Shown here in pieces: positions 14,627 to 18,509 of a DNA stretch of 18,509 bases. Every line of letters starts with the position of its first letter. Positions within the stretch are counted from its first letter, which is position 1. The translations under genes were made by a program, and so were the position numbers. Source of the DNA: CAZVUW01 sp964629825 (lineage in GTDB: Bacteria > Actinomycetota > Nitriliruptoria > Euzebyales > Egibacteraceae); NCBI GenBank assembly GCA_964629825.1, contig CAZVUW010000066.1, positions 1 through 18,509 of the forward strand, written 5' to 3'. The notes beneath the pieces are model-generated. The model was not told the origin of the DNA and searched no databases. It saw only the letters and a list, made by a program, of their open reading frames with translations.

Positions 14627-15272
14627 CCGAATCCGCGTCCTGCTCTGCGACGACCACCCGGTTGTGCTCCAGGGGCTGCGCACGTTCCTCGGCTCGCGCC
14701 CCGACATCGACATCGTCGCCGAGGCCGGCGATGGCGAGGAGGCGCTGCGCAAGGTGCCGCACGTCAAGCCGGACGTGGTGCTGATGGACCTCGTCATGCC
14801 GGGCGTCGACGGAGTCGAGGCCACGCGCCGCATCCGCGCCGACCACCCGGACGTGCGGGTCCTGGTGCTCACCAGCGCGACCGACGACGAGCTGGTCCTG
14901 CCCGCAGTGCGTGCCGGCGCGGCCGGCTACCTGCTCAAGGACAGCGAGCCCGATGACCTCGAGCAGGCCGTGCGCGCCGTCCACCGCGGGCAGTCATGGC
15001 TGCACCCCCGAGCCGCGGCGCGCGTCCTGGACGCTGTGAACTCCACTGCCGACCCGGTGCAGGACGCGCTCGCGACGCTGACCCGTCGCGAGCGCGAGGT
15101 GCTGGAGCTCCTGGCGCAGGGCCTCACGAACCGACAGATCGGGCGCTCCCTCGGCGTGACGGAGAAGACCGTCAAGACCCACGTCGGCAATCTGCTGTCC
15201 AAGCTGGGCGTTGCTGATCGCACCCAGGCTGCGGTGCTGGCGGTGCGCGCGGGCATCGGCTCCCAGCCCTAG
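14619..15272 (+). CDS. NarL/DosR-family response regulator
   Basis: A 217-residue two-component regulator. The receiver domain (about 5-120) has the acidic pair Asp11-Asp12, phospho-acceptor Asp57 in LMDLVMPG, Thr85 and Lys107 in YLLKD. The C-terminal LuxR/GerE helix-turn-helix (about 152-213) contains LTRREREVLELLAQGLTNRQ and the recognition helix GVTEKTVKTHVGNLLSKLGV. It should be phosphorylated by the kinase encoded just upstream and bind short inverted repeats as a dimer. GTG start within the kinase stop region (GTGTCTGA) implies translational coupling. Its likely targets in this window are the GTCCTAGGAC-containing boxes at 8286-8320 and 15305-15339, the second only 33 bases past its own stop; this link is inference. 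Confidence 0.94.
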   Translation: MSDRIRVLLCDDHPVVLQGLRTFLGSRPDIDIVAEAGDGEEALRKVPHVKPDVVLMDLVMPGVDGVEATRRIRADHPDVRVLVLTSATDDELVLPAVRAGAAGYLLKDSEPDDLEQAVRAVHRGQSWLHPRAAARVLDAVNSTADPVQDALATLTRREREVLELLAQGLTNRQIGRSLGVTEKTVKTHVGNLLSKLGVADRTQAAVLAVRAGIGSQP

Positions 15273-15304
15273 GCGCGGCGGGCGGGAAGGGCAAATGAGC
15301 CGCC

Positions 15305-15339
15305 AGTCCTAGGACCATCGGTCGCGGGCACCTGCGACC
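15305..15339. promoter_or_regulatory. Composite regulatory box, copy 2
   Basis: AGTCCTAGGACC at 15305-15316 contains the perfect 10-bp palindrome GTCCTAGGAC. Four bases on, GGTCGC (15320-15325) and GCGACC (15334-15339) form a dyad with an 8-base centre. Both elements are also in the pyruvate carboxylase promoter region, in the opposite order. It lies 71 bases upstream of the 49-residue small gene. Confidence 0.6.
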
Positions 15340-15370
15340 AGCGGCGGATGGCGATGGCGGGCTCCCTGCA

Positions 15371-15376
15371 TAGGTT
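15371..15376 (+). promoter_or_regulatory. Possible -10 of the small-protein / SDR / QueA-like operon
   Basis: TAGGTT, pattern TANNNT, leaves a leader of roughly 27 bases with AGGGAG before the ATG at 15410. No -35 is visible. It resembles TAGGCT at 8354-8359 in sequence and in its place downstream of the composite box. Confidence 0.3.
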
Positions 15377-15409
15377 CGGCGACGACCGATCCGAACAGGG
15401 AGACGGCAC

Positions 15410-15559
15410 ATGCATCCGATGTTCACAGCCCCCGAAGCCGAGGACCGCCGAGTCCGCTATGCGCGAGAGGCCGCACTGGCACGCCGCGCGGCCGAGCAGA
15501 GGATGGCGCGGCGCCATGGGCTGATCCTGCCCCGTCCACGCCGAGGAGGCCGAGGCTGA
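15410..15559 (+). CDS. Small basic protein, 49 aa, first gene of a coupled operon
   Basis: I do not recognise a named family. The protein begins MHPMFTAPEAEDRRVRY, continues as an Arg/Ala-rich amphipathic helix to about residue 36 and ends with a basic RPRRGGRG tail; it has no Cys or membrane segment. Support for a real gene is strong for its size: AGGGAG seven bases before the ATG, and a stop that overlaps the SDR start as TGATG, which implies translational coupling. Short Arg-rich proteins beginning MHP are frequent in actinobacteria, but their function is generally unknown. The basic tail could bind nucleic acid, or the frame could serve mainly as a translated leader that sets expression of the next gene. 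Confidence 0.72.
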   Translation: MHPMFTAPEAEDRRVRYAREAALARRAAEQRMARRHGLILPRPRRGGRG

Positions 15560-16254
15560 TGCCGACTGCGGTGATCACCGGCGCCTCACGCGGCCTCGGC
15601 CGCGCGGTGGCCTCCGCGCTCGCAGCGGACGGCTGGGACCTGGTGGTCGACGGTCGCGACCCCGACGCGCTGCACACCGCGGTCGCGACCTTTGCCCCGC
15701 CCGGGCGCGTGCAGGCTCTGCCCGGCAACATCAACGACCCGCGGCATCGCGCAGACCTGGCGGAGGCGGTGGCGGCAGCGGGCGGGCTGGACGTGCTCGT
15801 GAACAACGCGGGCGCGCTCGGGCCCAGCCCGCTGCCGCCGCTGGCGGAGTACCCCCTCGATGCCCTCGCCGCGCTGCTGGAGACCAACGTCGTCGCCCAG
15901 CTCGGCGTCACGCAGTCCCTGCTGCCGCTGCTGCGCCCCGGCGGGGTCGTGGTCATGGTCACCTCCGACGCCGCCCGCGAGGCCTACCCCGGCTGGGGCG
16001 GCTACGGCGCCTCGAAGGCGGCGCTCGAGCAGGTCGCCGCGGTCCTGGCCGCCGAGCGGCCCGACCTGCGCGTCTACGCGTTCGACCCGGGTGACCTGCG
16101 GACCGACATGCACCAGGCCGCCTTCCCCGGCGAGGACATCAGCGATCGGCCCGAGCCCGAGAGCGCTGTGCCCGCCCTGCGCCGGCTGCTTCGGGGTGAC
16201 TTGCCGAGCGGACGTCACTCGGCCGCTGAGCTCGGCGCGGAGGCCCTGGCTTGA
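15559..16254 (+). CDS. Short-chain dehydrogenase/reductase (SDR)
   Basis: A 231-residue classical SDR, an NAD(P)(H)-dependent oxidoreductase acting on a carbonyl or hydroxyl. The cofactor loop is TGASRGLG at 7-14, NNAG is at 82-85, and the catalytic tetrad is Asn110, Ser136, Tyr149 and Lys153 (YGASK). Arg at position 11 of the loop hints at NADP preference. The C-terminal part, FDPGDLRTDMHQAAFPGEDISDRPEPE, is the usual substrate-loop region, though the protein is a little short for the family (about 250). It overlaps the small gene by one base and the QueA-like gene by four (TTGA), so the three are one translational unit. Substrate unknown; its place beside a QueA-like protein suggests a shared pathway. 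Confidence 0.93.
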   Translation: MPTAVITGASRGLGRAVASALAADGWDLVVDGRDPDALHTAVATFAPPGRVQALPGNINDPRHRADLAEAVAAAGGLDVLVNNAGALGPSPLPPLAEYPLDALAALLETNVVAQLGVTQSLLPLLRPGGVVVMVTSDAAREAYPGWGGYGASKAALEQVAAVLAAERPDLRVYAFDPGDLRTDMHQAAFPGEDISDRPEPESAVPALRRLLRGDLPSGRHSAAELGAEALA

Positions 16255-17381
16255 CCGCCCTGGCCGACCGGGTCGAGCGCATCGACCGAGCCGATCGGGC
16301 CGATCAGCTTCCGCGCCTGCCGGTGCCGAGCGGCCCGGCCGCCACCAGCCCGATCGAGGCCTCGGGCGCGCCGCGCGACAGCGCGCGGATGCTCGTCGCG
16401 TCCCCGCATGGGCTCGTCGACTCGCGCCTTCGGGACCTGCCCCGGTACCTGCGACCGGGCGATGTGCTGGTGGTCAACACCTCGGCGGTGGTTCCTGCGG
16501 CCCTGCCCGCGCGCGGTCCCCGCGGTGCCCAGCTGCGGATCCACCTGTCCACGCCGCTGCCCGGCGGCTGGTGGCTGGTCGAGCCGCGAAGGCCGAACGG
16601 TGCCGCCTCGCTGCCGCACCCCGACGTGTCGGACGGTGATGTGCTGCAGCTGCCCGATGGCGGCAGCGTTCGCCTGCTCGCGCCCCACGCCCCGGCGCCG
16701 GACCTCCCACCGCGGCTGTGGCTGGCGATGCTCGACCTGCCCGATCTGCCGCTGGGCGAGCCGACGGGTGCGGACGCCGACCGGGCCCTGCACCGCTACC
16801 TCCAGCGCCACGGGATGCCGATCCGCTACGGCGACCCGGACGCCGACTGGCCGCTGGCGACCTACCAGACGGTGTTCGCCGACGAGCCCGGCAGCGTCGA
16901 GTCGCCGAGCGCCGGCCGTGGGTTCACCGGCGCCCTGCTCGCGCGGCTGATCAGCACGGGGGTAGTGGTCGTCGGCCTGACGCTGCACTGCGGGGTGTCC
17001 TCCACGGAGGCTCCGGAGCGACCGGGTCCCGAGCGCTACCGCGTTCCCGCTGCCACGGCTCGGACGATCAACGCGCGCCGGTCCGCGGGTGGTCGCGTTG
17101 TGGCGGTGGGCACGACCGTGGTGCGGGCGCTCGAGACCGTCGCCGACGCGGATGGGGATGTGCACCCGGGCAGCGGCTGGACCGAGCACCTCGTCCGACC
17201 GGGCCAGCATCTGCGGGCGGTTGACGCCCTGCTCACCGGCTGGCACGAGCCTGACGCCTCGCATCTGGACATGCTGCGAGCGGTGGCATCCGACCCGCTG
17301 CTCATCGCCAGCTACGAGACCGCCGCCGCGGCGGGGTACCGCTGGCACGAGCTCGGCGACGTGCACCTCGTGCTGCCCTGA
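16251..17381 (+). CDS. QueA-like protein (SAM:tRNA ribosyltransferase-isomerase family), divergent
   Basis: A 376-residue homologue of QueA, which transfers the ribosyl part of S-adenosylmethionine to 7-aminomethyl-7-deazaguanine in tRNA to make epoxyqueuosine. Clear family stretches are DSRLRDLPRYLRPGDVLVVN (57-76), YQTVFADEPGSVESPSAG (205-222), VGLTLHCGV (241-249), RTINARRSAGGRVVAVGTT (271-289) and GSGWTEHLVRPG (307-318). Several motifs differ from canonical QueA: AGLHFT reads AGRGFT, the GLGTFxPV loop is shortened, TNFHLPKSTLLML reads TGWHEPDASHLDML, and FFSFGDAMLI reads RWHELGDVHLVL. No tgt, queG/queH or other queuosine gene is in the window, so the substrate may not be the queuosine precursor. 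TTG start overlaps the SDR stop. The first about 45 residues are low in family similarity. Confidence 0.88.
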   Translation: MTALADRVERIDRADRADQLPRLPVPSGPAATSPIEASGAPRDSARMLVASPHGLVDSRLRDLPRYLRPGDVLVVNTSAVVPAALPARGPRGAQLRIHLSTPLPGGWWLVEPRRPNGAASLPHPDVSDGDVLQLPDGGSVRLLAPHAPAPDLPPRLWLAMLDLPDLPLGEPTGADADRALHRYLQRHGMPIRYGDPDADWPLATYQTVFADEPGSVESPSAGRGFTGALLARLISTGVVVVGLTLHCGVSSTEAPERPGPERYRVPAATARTINARRSAGGRVVAVGTTVVRALETVADADGDVHPGSGWTEHLVRPGQHLRAVDALLTGWHEPDASHLDMLRAVASDPLLIASYETAAAAGYRWHELGDVHLVLP

Positions 17382-17423
17382 CGGCGCGGCCCGCGCAGGG
17401 CGGTCAAGCCCGCCATCGCGCCG
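17382..17423. terminator. Possible bidirectional hairpin between convergent genes
   Basis: CGGCGCG (17382-17388) can pair with CGCGCCG (17417-17423), enclosing a smaller GGCGG / CCGCC stem at 17399-17414. It begins immediately after the stop of the QueA-like gene and ends 14 bases before the stop of the opposing gene. There is no U tract on either strand, so this is only a candidate. Confidence 0.38.
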
Positions 17424-17437
17424 CGGCCGCCGCCGGA

Positions 17438-18133
17438 TCAGCGCAGCCAGCTGACCTCGGTGGACAGAAGACCCGCGAGATCCCCGAGGGTCAGGACCAC
17501 CGCTCCATCCGGGACGTGGTCGTCGCACACGGGGCGGACCGGCAGCATCCGCGTCGCCGGGCTGGGCGGAGCACCGAGCGTGCGGGCGAACGGCGACAGC
17601 CGGAAAGAGCGGGCGGCCGCCAGCGTCGTGGCCAGCCGCGGGCGCCCGAGGTCGGCGCAGCGCGCACACACGCGCTCGAACTCGACCCCCATGACCCGCT
17701 GATGCTCGCCGCGGTAGCCGCGCTCGTACTCGAGCACCTCGCCATCCAGGTCGACCGTGAGCAGGGCCTTGTGGCGAAGACCGTTGGCGGCGAGCGTCTC
17801 GCGCAGCAGGTCGAGCGCCTCGTCACGCCGCTTCAGGGCGTAGAACCCGCAGGTGCAGCCGAGCGCGGGCGGGGTGCATCCCCGGACGCAGGACGCCTCG
17901 TCATCCGCCTCGTAGGAGCCTCCCACGGTGATGCCCTTCAGGCGGGCCGCGCTGCGGTCGGGCGCGATCAGCACCTGAGCGGTCTTGTAGCCGCGACGGG
18001 GCTGGTCGTCTTCCGCCTCCGGCAGCGCCAGCCACTGTCGCGTCCGCACGCGCCGATGACCGACCGCCGCGACCTGGCTGAGCACAGCCGGCATGAGCAG
18101 CAGCACGACGAACAGCACCACCACCGGTGCCAT
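17438..18133 (-). CDS. Membrane-anchored Cys-rich hypothetical protein, 231 aa
   Basis: I do not recognise the family. Residues 3-24 form one hydrophobic helix (MAPVVVLFVVLLLMPAVLSQVAAVG) followed by basic residues, so it is probably anchored with the C-terminal part in the cytoplasm. Seven cysteines group in two clusters: Cys82, 86, 93, 95 in SCVRGCTPPALGCTCGFYALK, and Cys156-x2-Cys159 with Cys203-x2-His206. Each could bind a metal, zinc being the likeliest. Segments KALLTVDLDGEVLEYERGYRGEHQRVMGVEFERV look like a beta-rich soluble domain. It lies 17 bases downstream of the 50-residue gene, suggesting an operon, and converges on the QueA-like gene. ATG start has no clear ribosome binding site. 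Confidence 0.8.
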   Translation of the reverse strand: MAPVVVLFVVLLLMPAVLSQVAAVGHRRVRTRQWLALPEAEDDQPRRGYKTAQVLIAPDRSAARLKGITVGGSYEADDEASCVRGCTPPALGCTCGFYALKRRDEALDLLRETLAANGLRHKALLTVDLDGEVLEYERGYRGEHQRVMGVEFERVCARCADLGRPRLATTLAAARSFRLSPFARTLGAPPSPATRMLPVRPVCDDHVPDGAVVLTLGDLAGLLSTEVSWLR

Positions 18134-18150
18134 GGCGGGCTGTGGAGGGG

Positions 18151-18303
18151 CTAGGAGTCGACCGCTTCGGTCGCGTCCGCCTCGACCGGCTCCGGAGCTG
18201 GCCCGTCAGCGGCGTCTTCCCGTTGCAGCTCGAGCGGCAGCTCGAACGAGGTCTCCTCCGAGCGGCGCAGATGGAGTCGCATCTGTGGCTTGCCGAGGTC
18301 CAT
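18151..18303 (-). CDS. Small acidic hypothetical protein, 50 aa
   Basis: No family recognised. Residues 1-27 (MDLGKPQMRLHLRR, then SEETSFELPLELQ) may form a beta hairpin; the rest is an acidic, Pro/Ala-rich tail. The ATG at 18301-18303 was chosen because AAGGAGGA sits six bases upstream, an excellent ribosome binding site; an in-frame ATG 42 bases farther up has none and would place the palindrome TTCTCCCGGGAGAA inside the gene. The gene is 17 bases from the Cys-rich membrane protein and probably co-transcribed with it. Function unknown. Confidence 0.68.
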   Translation of the reverse strand: MDLGKPQMRLHLRRSEETSFELPLELQREDAADGPAPEPVEADATEAVDS

Positions 18304-18314
18304 TCGGCTCCTCC

Positions 18315-18328
18315 TTCTCCCGGGAGAA
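18315..18328. promoter_or_regulatory. Palindrome TTCTCCCGGGAGAA abutting the ribosome binding site
   Basis: A perfect 14-bp palindrome whose edge overlaps the AAGGAGGA ribosome binding site of the 50-residue gene on the minus strand. It may be a protein-binding operator, or in RNA a stem next to the ribosome binding site that affects initiation. No regulator is adjacent. Confidence 0.4.
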
Positions 18329-18382
18329 CGGGGTAAGAACCTCACCGTACCCAGGAGCGCCCAACGTCGCTCATGTTCTTAG

Positions 18383-18509
18383 GGGTGATCCCGGTACGGC
18401 GGGATCAACTGGTGTGCGCGCCCTGATCTTGAGGGTGGCTTCGATCTCGATCTTGGGTGATCCCGGTACGGCGGGATCAACTGGTGTGCGCGCCCTGATC
18501 TTGAGGGTG
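18383..18509. repeat. Two direct copies of a 55-bp repeat, 72-bp period, at window edge
   Basis: The 55 bases at 18383-18437 recur without change at 18455-18509, separated by 17 unique bases (18438-18454). Each unit carries a perfect 8-bp inverted repeat, TGATCCCG and CGGGATCA, around GTACGG, and later CCCT/AGGG. The second copy ends exactly with the window, so more copies may follow. No gene overlaps it. The spacing and length do not suit CRISPR. From 18329 to 18382, between this array and the minus-strand pair, I see no clear feature beyond room for a promoter. Confidence 0.85.

Noticed and set aside
18383..18509. CRISPR array
   Set aside because: Repeats of 55 bp with a 17-base spacer are outside CRISPR geometry, and no cas gene is present.
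1..18509. Antibiotic biosynthetic cluster suggested by the monooxygenase, FAD oxidoreductase and exporters
   Set aside because: No polyketide, peptide, terpene or other scaffold gene is in the window, and housekeeping genes are interspersed.

Overview
The window is 18.5 kb of very GC-rich DNA with dense, often overlapping genes, GTG and TTG starts alongside ATG, and actinobacterial gene families (DrrAB-type ABC exporter, DHA2 exporter, DosS/DosR-like two-component pair, full-length pyruvate carboxylase). It looks like an Actinomycetota chromosome, perhaps a deep lineage such as Thermoleophilia. No rRNA or tRNA gene is visible, so this placement is inference. I see no insertion sequence, CRISPR array or phage gene.

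Left part (1-4330, minus strand): a berberine-bridge-type FAD oxidoreductase, a gene-free stretch ending in a strong hairpin, an unrecognised 130-residue protein, and an ATPase / permease / small XRE regulator cassette coupled by 4-base overlaps. The ATPase seems to start from a leaderless promoter that is covered by two tandem TAGCA-N4-TGCTA dyads. The divergent gene on the plus strand is a FAD aromatic-hydroxylase-type monooxygenase (4380-5915).

Middle (6036-13237): a MmcQ/YjbR-like protein meets a DrrB-type permease end to end, their stop codons sharing one CTAG. The DrrA-type ATPase lies upstream of the permease. Divergent from it are pyruvate carboxylase and, six bases later, a 14-helix DHA2-type exporter.

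Right part (13238-17381, plus strand): a large perfect palindrome and a G-rich repeat tract precede a GAF-domain histidine kinase overlapping a NarL-type response regulator. The kinase GAF domain aligns with DosS of M. tuberculosis and keeps the residues aligned with its haem-ligand His and distal Tyr. Next comes a tightly coupled three-gene operon: a 49-residue basic protein, a short-chain dehydrogenase and a divergent QueA-like protein. The promoter regions of this operon and of pyruvate carboxylase both carry a GTCCTAGGAC palindrome next to a GGTCGC...GCGACC dyad, which suggests one regulator, possibly the neighbouring DosR-like protein, controls both.

Right end (17438-18509): a minus-strand pair (50-residue acidic protein, then a membrane-anchored Cys-rich protein) and, at the very edge, two copies of a 55-bp repeat with 72-bp period that probably continue outside the window.

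The most promising candidate for something undescribed is the small protein / SDR / QueA-like operon together with its shared regulatory boxes and the DosS/DosR-like pair beside it.
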